A DNA stretch of 64,000 bases from assembly GCA_004123355.1 (NCBI GenBank), contig SCHM01000001.1, positions 6,458,193 to 6,522,192 on the forward strand, written 5' to 3'. Source of the stretch: Amphirosellinia nigrospora (taxonomy: Eukaryota > Ascomycota > Sordariomycetes > Xylariales > Xylariaceae). Positions 22,264-33,505 of the stretch are shown piece by piece. Position numbers and translations under genes: made by a program. Numbering within the stretch: position 1 is the first letter of the stretch; every line of letters starts with the position of its first letter. The notes under the pieces are model-generated. The model did not search any database and was not told where the DNA came from. It saw only the letters and a list, made by a program, of their open reading frames with translations.

Positions 22264-24555
22264 ATGACCAACTCACAAGACTTGGATCTTCCAATCGCGC
22301 TTCGCCGCAGCACACGTCAGTGCGCGCAACCAACCCGATCTCGGGTTGTCTCTGCGCCCACAACGGCGATACCAAAAACACCAAGCAAGCCGCGATCTAA
22401 GAAGAGAGTTCGCTTTTCTGATCCGGGGCCCGAACTATCTCATTATGAAGAGATAGGCTCATCATGTTCTACAGGGCTAACACCTATGGTGAAGCGCTCT
22501 TCGCTCAGCGGGCCTTCCCCAAAGCGGCGTCGGTCCGCTGCTGCTGCTGCACGTCGACCCGCATCAGACATGGAGCATGAGGAGCCCACCGACGATGTGG
22601 ACATTCTCTCATTGCCCCAGACCGACGACAATGGTGGGAAACGCCGTGCCAGGCGGAGTGGGCTGAGCGTGGAAACCGGCACAGCACAGAAGAACAGCAC
22701 AAAGCCACGAGCTCGAAAAGAGAACAGCGCAGCAACAGCCAAGGTCGAAGCCGAGGTGCAGCGTTTGCGCGCCGAACTAGCCAATCGCGATGCCGAAATT
22801 GAGAGGCTCCACAACGAGACTATTGTCCAGGATACGGAGCGAATCGTAGAACTAGAGCAGCAGATCAAGGCACTGCGTACGGAGCTCGCTCAATCACAGC
22901 TTCCTCCACTTAACATCAGCGGCGAAGACGAGGATAGTGATGTGAGTGATGGCGACGATGAACACGACCTGCCGCATAGCTTCTATGATTGGACACTGGC
23001 CGCGCGGGATCCCTTTTCAGATAGCTACCTGGACGGCGACGATACCTTCCAGCATGATGTAACTATGACAGACGTTGCGTGTAGCACGCCCTCGCGACGA
23101 CGGAAGAGTGCCGACGCAGCCCCTCCAAAATCTGCATCCGCATCGTTTCCCACGCCACCCTGCACAAGCCCTACTATGCCGGCTACGCCATTCTCGGTGC
23201 GCAAGGTGACGATCGAACCTGTGACGCCACACTCCCATGCTGGCATTCAAGCATCGTTGCCAGATCCCGAGAAGGAGGCCTTAGAGGCCGAGCTCGCGTC
23301 GCTACGTCTAGAATTGACCAAGCTAACGACGACGCTTGAGGTCCATGCAGTGCTTCAGGCCCGCATATCAGAGAAGCTTGCGGGCGCAAGCTCGCCGCTC
23401 CCTTCAGCGGGCGATGGCGAAAGCAGTCAGCCAGGACTCGAGGACCAAGTCAATTCAGTACTCTCGAAACTTTCCGAGCGCACGACGGCATTAGAGGAGT
23501 TCGGCGCGTCTCTCTGTTCACTTGGTTTTCCGGGCACCAATGCTGGTGAGGTCATTAGCGCCATTATATCCGGGCTCCGATCTGCGCGGCTGGAATTGGA
23601 GTATCTCACCCCAGGGGAGATCACTCTGTCTCTCTCGGCCGATGGTGCTCAGGTGCTGGACCTTGTTACTTCGCGGCTGCGCGACCTAGCCCGCAAGGCT
23701 CACGACGACGAGCAATCGATCGACGAGTACCATGCGCTGGAACTCTCCCTGCGCCAACAACTCAATGCCCGCGTAGACGCCATGAAGAGCCTCCAAGCGG
23801 AGCAACGGAAGAATATAACAGTGCTGCGCGAGCGCGATGCTCACATCGCTGACCTAGAGGTCGGCCTCGATCGATTAAAGGGCGCGGCAGAGAGTTATCG
23901 CCGGGACATTGGCGAACTTGAACGCCTGGCCGAGTCCCTTGAAGCCGAAGGGAAGGCGACCGCGACGAAACTGCAGAGCGATCTCGATGCTGTGCAAGCA
24001 CAGCTCACGGAACGCGTGAGCGTCATCGCTGATCTAGAGACGAAGCTCGCAAACACAGTAGAGCAGGCCGAGGAGCTGGAAACGCAGCTCAATGACGTCC
24101 AGAGGCGCAGGCAGGCCGAGACAAAGGTGCGGAACAAATCCGTGGGTGCGGCACTCGCGCTAAGGGACGCGCGCGTCTCGGAGCTCAGACGTGAGATCTA
24201 TGTCCTTAATGAGAGCCTCCGGTGCGCGCACGATACCATTTTGAAGTTGCGGATCGAGAACGCCCAGTTGGAAGAGAGGGCCGAGAGGGCAGAGGAGCAG
24301 GAGAAGCTCGCGAAGGAAGCCGTCGAGACAATGAAGGCCGAGCTTGAGAAAGTCACTGCCGCGGCGGGCGCGCCGAGACGGAGGACGAGATCCGTATCGC
24401 GGGAAATGACGGGCCTCACGACACCAGAGCCTCAGCCTGGCGCGTTCCTCTCGGGGGGTCTGGCGCGCTCTGGGAGTGGGAAGAATAAGAAGAGGAGAAA
24501 GTACGATAGCGGGTTGGGGCTTTTGGAAGAGGATGAGGTTGACCTCGTGTCGTGA
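22264..24555 (+). CDS. Large coiled-coil protein, probably nuclear
   Basis: This is a single-exon frame of 763 residues. The N-terminal 110 residues are basic and disordered, with likely nuclear signals (SKPRSKKRVRF, 41-51; SPKRRRS, 84-90). KRVRF also fits the RVxF docking motif for protein phosphatase 1. Long heptad-rich segments follow, at about 155-215, 325-365 and 475-705 (for example VEAEVQRLRAELANRDAEIE). An acidic patch lies at about 220-240, with Ser/Thr-Pro sites between coils. The tail has KNKKRRKYDSG before an acidic end. The architecture suggests a structural or scaffold protein of chromatin, spindle or nuclear envelope. I cannot name an orthologue. Confidence 0.8.
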   Translation: MTNSQDLDLPIALRRSTRQCAQPTRSRVVSAPTTAIPKTPSKPRSKKRVRFSDPGPELSHYEEIGSSCSTGLTPMVKRSSLSGPSPKRRRSAAAAARRPASDMEHEEPTDDVDILSLPQTDDNGGKRRARRSGLSVETGTAQKNSTKPRARKENSAATAKVEAEVQRLRAELANRDAEIERLHNETIVQDTERIVELEQQIKALRTELAQSQLPPLNISGEDEDSDVSDGDDEHDLPHSFYDWTLAARDPFSDSYLDGDDTFQHDVTMTDVACSTPSRRRKSADAAPPKSASASFPTPPCTSPTMPATPFSVRKVTIEPVTPHSHAGIQASLPDPEKEALEAELASLRLELTKLTTTLEVHAVLQARISEKLAGASSPLPSAGDGESSQPGLEDQVNSVLSKLSERTTALEEFGASLCSLGFPGTNAGEVISAIISGLRSARLELEYLTPGEITLSLSADGAQVLDLVTSRLRDLARKAHDDEQSIDEYHALELSLRQQLNARVDAMKSLQAEQRKNITVLRERDAHIADLEVGLDRLKGAAESYRRDIGELERLAESLEAEGKATATKLQSDLDAVQAQLTERVSVIADLETKLANTVEQAEELETQLNDVQRRRQAETKVRNKSVGAALALRDARVSELRREIYVLNESLRCAHDTILKLRIENAQLEERAERAEEQEKLAKEAVETMKAELEKVTAAAGAPRRRTRSVSREMTGLTTPEPQPGAFLSGGLARSGSGKNKKRRKYDSGLGLLEEDEVDLVS

Positions 24556-25491
24556 TATCTTTCATTTGTTATATCGAACGTGGTGTACATTATTATTTCG
24601 CTCTCTGGATCCAGGTTTCTTTTGTGGCATCATTAACATCGGCACCGGTTTCATTCGTAAAGGGGAGTTGGTACTCAATGCTTGCTAGGTTAGCGATGAA
24701 ATAACATAATCCAAGCCAATGTTCCTTCAGTCTACCGAGACTTCACCCAACTCGTGTTTCTTTAGCATATCACCACGTATCTATCCACGAGGTGCACAGT
24801 ATAACAGAGCAGACGAGGTGGTGGTGGCCAGTGGGGAAATACGATTAATCAATTTATAAGTACAACAGCTTCCGATCAATGGCCAAACACCTAGGCAGCT
24901 AAATGTGAATGTACGGTTAATGTATCATTCAATCAACTTCCATTCACTAAAATCACCCACTCGAACATGTAACCAACTACAGACTTTATTAATACTACCT
25001 AGGTAGTTCCTGATCCAGACCTGCACCAAGTTTCGTGCCTACCACAACTACTACTACCCATCGTTACTCTAGCACCCGCCCGTTACCTTGGTTTCTTTTT
25101 CCCGCTGCACCTCGTCTTGAAGAAACCCTCTGTAGCTTTTTGTTACCGAAACCCCACAAGCATTTTCGTCACAGTTCACACTGACTGGTACCGAGGTGTG
25201 GTGGCGCACGGAACGATAACACATCATATCACGAACGGGCCGCAGAACACTGCATACGATTCTCACCACGCGTTAATAGGTAGGTTCCATTTTCATATTA
25301 CAGTCTGCCGTTTCAGAGGTAAGTATATTCATTGACAGCTAGGGAACAATAGGAAGACACTCTTTCTCGCCAGCTGATCGATCCCCGGTTCCAGCCTAGA
25401 CAGACTTTCCTTTTCAACAACTTGATCCTATTGTGATCGATAACTTAAACACATCGACAGCCTCAATCAGCCTTTGAACTTACTAGCTGAA
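24556..25491. other. Intergenic, promoter of the small membrane protein gene
   Basis: No gene is seen. An ACTACCTAGGTAGTTCC palindrome occurs at about 24994-25010. CT-rich sequence at 25340-25490 is typical of a fungal 5' UTR. Confidence 0.4.
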
Positions 25492-25884
25492 ATGTCTACT
25501 CAACACACTTCCCCCAACGACGCCTCGACACCGGCGGCGCCCTCGGCTGGTACTGGATGGTTCAGCGCGGCCCAATCATTTCAACCAAGGACCTCCCCCG
25601 ATCGCCCTTCCTTTCCCCGGAGGCCGTTCAATATCCATTCACGCTTCCCTGAAAACTTCTTCAATCGAGGACCACCTCCCACCGAACTGCCAAGATTCCA
25701 CCACCGCCCACGCCGTGAGCCCGCACATCACCGCACCAATTACCGCCGCGACAGGATGCACGATCAGTACCAGTGTGCCAACAGACGGACCGGTTGCACA
25801 ACGCAGATCAAGGGAATTACATGCGTTGTGACAGTCATCGCTGTTATTCTTCTCGTCATACTCATTCTAAGGTACGAGGTGTAA
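25492..25884 (+). CDS. Small tail-anchored membrane protein, 130 residues
   Basis: The ATG at 25492 starts MSTQHTSPNDAS. Residues 1-100 are polar, rich in Pro, Arg and His (PSFPRRPFNIHSRFPENFF; RPRREPAHHRTNYRRDR). Two Cys flank residue 100 (QCANRRTGC). The C-terminus is one hydrophobic stretch, ITCVVTVIAVILLVILIL (about 108-126), ending RYEV. There is no signal peptide. This layout predicts a cytosolic domain anchored by its tail in the ER, mitochondrial outer or another membrane. No family is recognised; similar small proteins are common and poorly characterised in filamentous fungi. Confidence 0.65.
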   Translation: MSTQHTSPNDASTPAAPSAGTGWFSAAQSFQPRTSPDRPSFPRRPFNIHSRFPENFFNRGPPPTELPRFHHRPRREPAHHRTNYRRDRMHDQYQCANRRTGCTTQIKGITCVVTVIAVILLVILILRYEV

Positions 25885-26032
25885 TCATCCCATCATATCA
25901 TGAAACAAGGAGATCTAACCCTTTATAAGCCTTGTCACAAAGAACAAGCATTGAGAGATCTCAGAGAAGATCTGATGGCGTTACTGCGGGCATCTCGGCT
26001 CGCGTTGAATTAGGGAGTTTATTGGCGTTCGT

Positions 26033-26490
26033 CTACGGAGTTGGGGGTACACAAAAGTTTACGAGAGATAACGAAAAATGATGTATGACTATGATGAACG
26101 CGGCCATGTTTGCGTCAACCCAGAGAGAAACATGCGACCGAACAACCGCCACAATTGGCGGGAGGGATGTAAATAGCACCGTGATGGCACCGAACAGGCT
26201 CAGGGAAAGGGTAGATAGTGCCGCGGCTCGAGGATCAGTGCGCAGGAGCAACGCGGTCGCAATAGCAGAAGAATTCGCTCCTAACGTAACGCCGCATGTG
26301 ACATAGTCATCTAGAAAACCACACACATACAAGTGTTAGTCCAACTGTCATTCATGTTAAAAGCAGGATGGGTCGTACCGTCGAGATATTTGTCGGTATG
26401 AGCACCCTGGCGAAGGGAAGGTTTCGAACTCACCAGCCGTGCTGCGACGAGCGCATCATACAATATGGCGCCGCCTCTTTCCGCTGTCAT
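26033..26490 (-). pseudogene. LrgB-like membrane protein, C-terminal fragment
   Basis: Minus strand. The segment from 26310 down encodes DDYVTCGVTLGANSSAIATA and then LLRTDPRAAALSTLSLSLFG and a further hydrophobic helix. These are the typical last membrane segments of fungal LrgB-like (plastid glycolate transporter/holin-like) proteins. An intron 26378-26311 (GTACGA, GGACTAACAC, TTTTCTAG) joins it in frame (LD|DDYV) to an upstream stretch with an ATG at 26490. That stretch does not look like the expected LrgB transmembrane region, and the rest of the roughly 500-residue protein is missing. I read it as a truncated relic. A small expressed 129-residue protein is possible. Confidence 0.55.
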
Positions 26491-27098
26491 TGTAGAACCG
26501 TATGGGAAAATTTGAGTGTAAATCGTCTCCTCTACTGATACCAAGTCAGAACTATCGCGTCACCAAACTCCTGCTCAAGAAAGCGTCGCTGACAATCGCT
26601 TCCAAGCGCGTGGCTTTAGTACAATGCCAATCTTTTAGATGCATGAGGATATAAATTCCGACTTTCATTGACTTACCATGAGGCTATTGGGAATTAAGGA
26701 ACATTTGCCATGCGGTCCGATACATATTCGTTATTTGTTGACGTGTTAGTTCAATGTAATCACACCTGGGATTCGGGGCAATATGACTAGAAGAGTCCGA
26801 CTTCGGAAGAGTTCACGTTTACACGAATGCCGAGTTAATTAATCCATCGCATTAAAGTGTCTGAAATCTGCGCAATCTAACATTTTTTTTTTACCTGAGT
26901 CGATCATTTCCCTCTCTTATTCTTCTTGTGTTTGTTGTGACATACATCGAAGCGAGTTTCAATCATCAACTGAATGTCCTGGGCTCTCTTCAAAGATAGA
27001 AGATACCCGTGCCAGTCAGCGTAACCGTACGCCACGTCACTGCGAGGCCTAACGCCAACGATGCCCTAAAGACCTGGACCCGTAGCCGTGAAAGTTTC
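26491..27098. other. Intergenic, no gene recognised
   Basis: AT-rich sequence between the LrgB-like fragment and the 3' end of the 2EXR gene. No further LrgB segments could be found here. Confidence 0.4.
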
Positions 27099-28205
27099 TT
27101 ACCACGGCGCAGCCCGTCGCAACTGCTGTCCATTACCGGTGTCAGTTGCCCCTCGCAAATCAACCCGAAACAGCGACTTGAACTGCACGGATTGCTGGTT
27201 CGGACTAAGATAAGTCCATAAAATACGGAGAAGGTGGAAGAAATGCATATAACGTCCTCCATTTTGTTCTGGAGAAACCTCACAGTACGTTCCGCTGCGA
27301 TCATGGAACTGGTCGAAGCCCTTTTGTTGTGCGACATCTAGATGAAATTCATGAGCAAAGTTCAATGGAGTTGTTGTTAACCTGGACTAGAGCTTACCTT
27401 GTAGAACTTGGAATATGTCAAGTGCTTGCCTGCGCTTGCGGGGTCCGCCTACTGTTAGACGCCGCGGCACTGTTGCATGGTTCGACAATAGTGCGCTGCC
27501 TGGGCCGCCGGCCCATTCGTCAATAGTAAAGATGATGTACACGAACTGAAGGTCCTTAAACGAGCGGAGGAACTTGGAAATTTCAACTGGGCAACTATCC
27601 TGGCCACCGATGCAAAGTTGATCAGATAGGGTACACCGAAAGGGCTTGTATCTCTTGTTGTTTGACTTGCAGCCGCGGACGAGAAAGTCAACCTCTATGC
27701 CAACCCGGGTGATACCAGCGAAGACATCTCGGTTCTCTACGCTGTTTAGCAGCGCCAGTGAAGACAGCGAGGTGCCGTAATTGAACCGAAACGTGACGAG
27801 GTCGGTTTCGGCATTAATCTCAGCAGCAACCCCGTTCTCTTCGACCCTGCGCGTACGTCTATATAACGTGTCCTTGTAGAGCAGCTTGAGCTGGTTGCTA
27901 TCTTTGGCCTTGCGTTGGAGCAGGTCGAAGACGTGTTTGGAACAGTCATCCGTGTTGGCGAGGGCGAGTCGCTCACGCCAGGCAGACACATCGTCTTTCT
28001 GGTCATTGTCCGGTCGCAGCATCAGTTCCGTGCGAGATTCGGGGTCTATGGTGAGCCGGAACCGGTGGGCGCCCGACGACAACTCCGCGAAAACTTGCTC
28101 CCAGATCATCACCTTCAATTCGGGAGCAAGCCGTGGGTAGCAATGGAACTCGGTTAGTGCCGTGGTAGGTGAGACCTCCTCACCTGTCTTCTGAATCCCG
28201 GCCAT
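27099..28205 (-). CDS. 2EXR-domain protein
   Basis: There are two exons on the minus strand, 28205-27398 and 27337-27099, coding for 348 residues. The junction is Q|D (CAAG|GTAAGC ... CATCTAG|AT). Residues 20-39, FHCYPRLAPELKVMIWEQVF, are the hallmark of the fungal 2EXR domain (F..FP.LP.ELR..IW), followed by the characteristic RFRLTIDPES strand. The protein is otherwise hydrophilic, without signal peptide or membrane segments. 2EXR proteins are numerous and expanded in Pezizomycotina; their molecular function is not established. The middle (residues 130-230) has FRFNYGTSLSSLALLNSVEN and a strand-rich RVGIEVDFLVRG typical of the family. Confidence 0.8.
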
Positions 28206-29463
28206 GTTCGTAGACCTGAATCACGAAGATTGAAGGGTAAAGCGCCCAAGCTTGACAAATATGAACAGTTTATGGCCGGAAATGGTATGCTGAATGCTTG
28301 CCGAAATGCTCAGCGGAGGGAATCATGCGCTGAATATGTTGGCGTACACGAGCAGTGAAGTATCTCGTTGGATTGATGGGTTCCTGGTTGGTAGGTATGT
28401 GTGCCTGTGCTTGAACTTGCCGTTTAAGTTATATTTAGGGCGACATTAGTAAATATGTGCTGAACACATATGTACGAGGACATAGAGTAGCCCCAAGAGT
28501 GTTGGATGATGGGCAGAGACGAGCGAGGAATCTTGGGTTGTTGGATCAACCTTGTGCAATTTTCTAATGCCGATCGAAAGATTCGCCCACGGGTTCTCTG
28601 TGTCTGCTAGACAAAGTCTAGAATATTTGCGAAGCTTATGAGAAGACCGAGAAAGATGATTTCAATAGCTATAATAAAGAGCGGCGAAGAGGACGGTGTG
28701 GGAAAATCTGTTAGTTGAGGGTTGAGGCTTGATGCACCGGAGAAACAGGCTACCCAAGTAGGTAACTGTATCTGGAGGAGATGGAAGCAGAATCTCAAGC
28801 ACAAGTGATTCTACGATATGTGAATGGGATGATGCTTACTTAAGTAGGTAGGTAGCGCAGGTGTAGCAATACTTATACTTAATTTTACAGTTAGAATAAT
28901 CCTATTTATATATAGGTCTAAGTGTGTGCCGAGAAGGTAGGTACCTGCCTAAGTATACCTTTATCAAATGCTGTTCTTTCCTGTTTGTGAAATAGAAAGT
29001 GTTGTAGATGCAGGTACGTAAACAAGAAAGCACGCTGAAATTTGTTTGGGGTTTCTTGTTCCTATTTGATAGCCTACCTCTAGAACTCAAACTCATTGCT
29101 GTCAGTGTTAAAGTCTTCGATGCCCCCATGAGAGGTAGGTACAATAGATATAATAAGGACGTGCTTTTTCTTAATCTCGTTAACCAAGTACAGGATGAAC
29201 GGGTATAATACGCAACTTGAGGGCGGCCTAGGAAACTATCTAGTCGATTGCCACGCATTTACAGTTCTGACGCAGCATGTGCACTTGTCAAGCGGCATAG
29301 ATACCAAACATAAAAATTCAAGATAACATGAACCTCTGCCAACACGTTTGGGAGCAGGTTGACATGCAATCTGTTGCTCTAGATATAGATAGCTCTAGCG
29401 TTATCAAGCGTTAAATTTGTTGCCTACATCATGGTTCAGAGGCATCCCTATGAACTACCTACA
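28206..29463. other. Intergenic, no gene recognised
   Basis: About 1.3 kb. Several AAGTAGGTAGGTAGC / GGTAGGTACCTGCCT words occur at 28755-28955. Open frames are short and unsupported. Confidence 0.4.
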
Positions 29464-29535
29464 CCAACCAGGTTTTGAACTCTCGAGATCGATAATAGGG
29501 AGGAACATTCGCCGTTGAGCTACGGCCTGGGGAGT
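29464..29535 (-). other. tRNA-like relic with A and B boxes
   Basis: On the minus strand, TAGCTCAACGG fits the Pol III A box. About 40 bases later GAGTTCAAAACC fits the B box closely. The bases around them do not form acceptor or T stems, so this is not a functional tRNA. It may be a decayed tRNA gene or a tRNA-derived SINE head. Confidence 0.3.
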
Positions 29536-29802
29536 TAAGATTCGCATACGGCTGTACAAGCAGTTAAGGTTATAAGTATTAGCTACATTCTATCTCAACA
29601 AAGCTCCTTACCACTGCAAACACCTTTCAACAATCCACACCTAACAACTTTACTCCAGAATGGGCAATCTAGTTAGCTAACAATCAAATATTAGCATGTA
29701 ATTACCGAGAAGCTCAAGACTAAATTGTAATATTTCGTTGTTCTGAGGGCACATTACTACATGAACATGCAACTAGTCTAATTGTACATATGAATACATG
29801 GA

Positions 29803-32705
29803 TCACGCTCCTGCAACTACAGCTAAATTTTCGTATATCGTGCGCTTCACGGCGTAAAAAGTCCCACCCACCTGACCAGGAGGCCCACTACTGACGGGGA
29901 GCCCGATACTCTCCACGTCGATCCGGCCCGTTGCCGTCTTCCGGACTACGACCGAGCCGTCGATCAGTAAAGTACCCTCTCCCCTAAACTCGGCCGTATG
30001 GCCAGATTGCTGCATCGCTTTCCTTAGGTCAGCCAGTCGTAGGTCTCCGACGTGGAGAGGCTGCGCCACCGAGCGAGTTGCCGACGCCATATTCATGGGC
30101 AATACATCGAGCGTGGGCTCCATCGGGATGTCTGCTGATTCACTTGGTTGCAGCTCATCCGTCTTGATACGTTTATTTGCTGCTTCTTCGTCGTCGTTCC
30201 GCGCAAGCTGCCTTTGAGCGGCGAGGAGCCGGCCTGTTACGGTTGCGATGCTCAATCCACGGACACTCTGCCATTTCAGCTGCTTTACTAGGGTTGGTGC
30301 GAGTTTGACCACCCACGCATTGGTATCAACACTTGCATCGACGATAGTCCCCATATTAGGCGTATATATGTCGAACGATCCCTCCGCTATGAGCTTCTTA
30401 CAATCAGAGGCCAGTGCCATTGTGTCTCCTTTGCTTCCTCCAACAAGAATAAGCTTTCGGGGTTGGATAAGGGGTATAAGCATGTGGAGACTACGCTTGT
30501 CGTGAATACCAGCGAAGTCAACGAAATCGATTTGTAGTTTAACTGTAATCCTTTCTGTCGTGACCACCAGCTTCGACGGGCCATTCACCGTCTCATCGTA
30601 ATCGTCAGGGACTGCGTCCAACTCGTCGTCCACTCCGCCGTCCGGCAAGCTCATTTGTAACTCGTCAGTCATATTTCTTACCAGCGCTGGTCGCTTATTG
30701 ATTTGAGATCCGTTATTGTTATTGGCGGGAGCGGCATCATCCCATTTCCGCTTCTTGCCCAAGTTTTCGTAGTTATCGCCCTTGCCAAGTTGATCCATGT
30801 CAACTCCATCACCATCATCTCGTTCCTCGGCTCTTAGAAAGTCCTCTGGTCGAATGGTGTCACCGTATTCGTCGTCGCGTTTCCGTCTCACTGGGTGGGG
30901 ATATAATCTATCCCGCCCTTTCTTCTCGACTATGTCAAAATCGTGAACTCCTTTCTTCTTCAGTAACAAATTGACACCGAGGTCTTCATCGGTAAGTGCA
31001 GCTTTCTTCCTGCCGACCTGGCCTAGAGTAGTTGCAGCATTAAGAGCCCTGCCTTGTTGCTCATCTTCAGAATCCTCGGATTCCGATGACGACTCAGAAA
31101 CATCATCTCCCACATCCCCAGACGCCTCCAGCGTAGCGGCCCCTCCTCCCTGTAGGGTTGTCTGAAGTTGACGTTGCTGAGCGAGCCATTGTTGATATCG
31201 GGCAAGATCGTTACCTTCCAGAGCCTCTTTCCGAGCATCTATGAAGTCAAGCTCTTGCGAAGTATCGCCATTCGTTTCACCATCAATGGAGTTCTCCTGG
31301 CGATCTTTCCACCACGTCCAAAGGGTTCTCGCCAACGACGGATGTGACGATGAGGCCAATGACGGATACTCGGTCAAAATGACCATGTTGGCGGAGTCCT
31401 GAGCAAGGCGCCTCAAAACCGACTTTGAAAATCCCCACTCCAAACTTGCATCGCTAGCAATAATAACCTTGCCGGCCAGAGTGTCAACATCTCTATCGCG
31501 CGAAAGCACCTTGTCGATCTGCCCTCTCCTATCCAGTAAGCGTAGATATTTGAAATCAAAAGGTCCGACATCCTTGCCTTGCCTCATCCCATCCGTGGCA
31601 CCAGTCGCTCTTTTCGAGCCGTCTGCGACAGCCTCAAACTCGCGTACAATGCTGTCATCCATCCACTCCAACATACTTCGGGCATATCTCATGACACTGT
31701 GAACATTGCGCCCTGCCAAGTACAGCTTAGCGTGGTTCAGCTTGCCATCACTGGACGACGAATCGGCTCTCCATGCGTGCTCTAGTAGATAAGCCAGCTC
31801 GAGTACGCGGGCGCTGGAATCTGTAGGTATAAGTACAGTCCCACCCTGGGCAACACACGTTCTCACTTTATCGAGGAGTTGCTCATCTCGTTTAGTCCGG
31901 CCGCCAGAGAGAGATTGCTTCTCACTACCACGACTGCTACAAACCAAAGCCGTAGGTTTCCTAAGCTGCTCAATCACCTCTGCGCCGCCGCCACCGGCGC
32001 TGCCTAACCAGGCAGCACCAGCATAGACATTCTCACGTCCTTGGTTCCAATCCACGGCATATACAATGGACTCGAGGCCATGTTGTATATGCCAGATGGT
32101 ACCACCCAGAGTATGGCCCGAGTTGTAGGCAGTGATGGTTAGACCATTGAGGGAGGGGGAAAAGGGCGAACCCAGAGGCTGATGTGGTTGCGAGTATTTT
32201 AGAGGGTGGATGAGGGAGAAGTAGGTAGCGATTTCGTCGGTGGTAGGGGCTTGCAGTAGGAAGTCGGACGAGGCATGGTGATCTGGGTAGGACACGCCAT
32301 CTAGTGCGCCGGAAGGGATGAGAGTAGCGGCAGCAGGCGTCGAGGCGTACAAGTCCTGGAGCAGGGTGCGGCCGAGTCCGATGATGGGGCTTGTCGCATA
32401 GACGGGGATGCGCGTGAAGAGCGGGAAATGTTTACAACAGTGGGCGAAGGCGGCGATGTGCTCGGTAGTCGCGTGAGTGAGGAGGATCAGAGACAGGGTC
32501 GGCACTTGTCTATGCAGTCGTTAGTCTATGTCGAGATCTAATAAAACAGGGAGGCGTACTTCTCCAGCTCCTTGAGCTTGGCTATATCAAATGATTCATC
32601 CCAGCCGACGCCCACTAATATCTTGATGCCCCCATCGAGTTCGAGAATAGATTGCGATGCTGCCGATTCGGAGAGCGCCCCTAGCAATGGGTTGAAGGTG
32701 AACAT
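29803..32705 (-). CDS. cft2: Cleavage and polyadenylation factor subunit Cft2 (CPSF100)
   Basis: There are two exons on the minus strand, 32705-32560 and 32509-29803, coding for 950 residues. The first exon gives MFTFNPLLGALSESAASQSI and ILELDGGIKILVGVGWDESF, the conserved N-terminus; the intron has GACTAACGAC and CATAG. It is a metallo-beta-lactamase/beta-CASP protein. The metal site is degenerate: LTHATTEHIAAF replaces the catalytic HxHxDH, as in Cft2/CPSF100, which is an inactive scaffold partner of the endonuclease Ysh1. AYNSGHTLGGTIWHIQHGLE and YAVDWNQGRENVY are signature segments. A charged insert (about residues 450-660) separates beta-CASP from the C-terminal ITVKLQIDFVDFAGIHDKRS domain. 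It acts in the nucleus in 3'-end processing of pre-mRNA. It shares a roughly 800-bp divergent promoter with sec24. Confidence 0.95.
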
Positions 32706-33505
32706 GGCTGCATGATATGATACCGTGCCTTCGCCCGTTCCTTGCGCCTCGTCACCGTGAGCCTATAAGCCCATCTACGACCAACTGGCTTTCAGTAGTG
32801 TGCTAGTCGAGAGCGGGTGTATCGTGAAACTCGGTAGGGGGCTGCGAGGGGTGTGAGGAGATATGGCCAGTTTGTATTGTCTAGGTAGGTATTGACTTTA
32901 GTGGGAGGTTAGGTATGATGTTGGGGAATGGAAGGAACCTTGCGATGATGTCGCGCGTCAAAGAATTCCGTGCTAGGTATTAGGTAGACAGGTACCTACC
33001 TAATCAGGTACAATCCACAGTGGGCACTGTACTATAATCACACTAAAAGATAGCGACGTGCAGCAGTAGATACTTAGCCTAGGTACCTAAGACCCCGGCA
33101 GATATCCGGAAGTGATTAGGTACCTAGGTAGCCAGTTTGGGAATAGCAATTCGTAACTGTGGCCTCAAAAGACATCCGATCACGAAAGCTGTGGCATTTT
33201 CCACCGCGACTGCTCTGGCCACTTCCCATTGGTGTCCCAACAACAGCTGCCCACGCCGTCGAACACTCAAGTTTTCCAAGCCGCCAACACAGAGCCGCAA
33301 TGACACGCTTTGCCGTGGTGTAGACATATCGATCGTCGTCTAGCGCACCCCAGCTCCACGTTCAACCCCTCGATACTCCCTCCGCCCCGAGCTCTTCCGA
33401 TATCGTGTCGCCGGGGAATGCCTCGAGCTGGCTCCTGGCAATAGGAACAAATTACACAGAGAGCAGCACTGCACCCTCTAAATCCCGCCGGTTCGTGTCG
33501 TGGCC
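32706..33505. promoter_or_regulatory. Divergent promoter region between cft2 and sec24
   Basis: 800 bp separate the two start codons, so both housekeeping genes must be driven from here. The middle (32880-33135) is dense in AGGTAGGT, AGGTACCTACCTAA, CCTAGGTACCTAAG and AGGTACCTAGGTAGCC words, several of them palindromic. The side next to sec24 (33200-33500) is C-rich, like a 5' UTR. Confidence 0.5.

Noticed and set aside
22443-22868. A 141-codon antisense frame inside the coiled-coil gene
   Set aside because: It is a shadow of a Ser/Arg-rich GC-biased coding sequence read backwards.
26422-26440. A GAGTTCGAAACC B-box-like string
   Set aside because: No A box at tRNA distance and no stems. It lies within the LrgB-like fragment.
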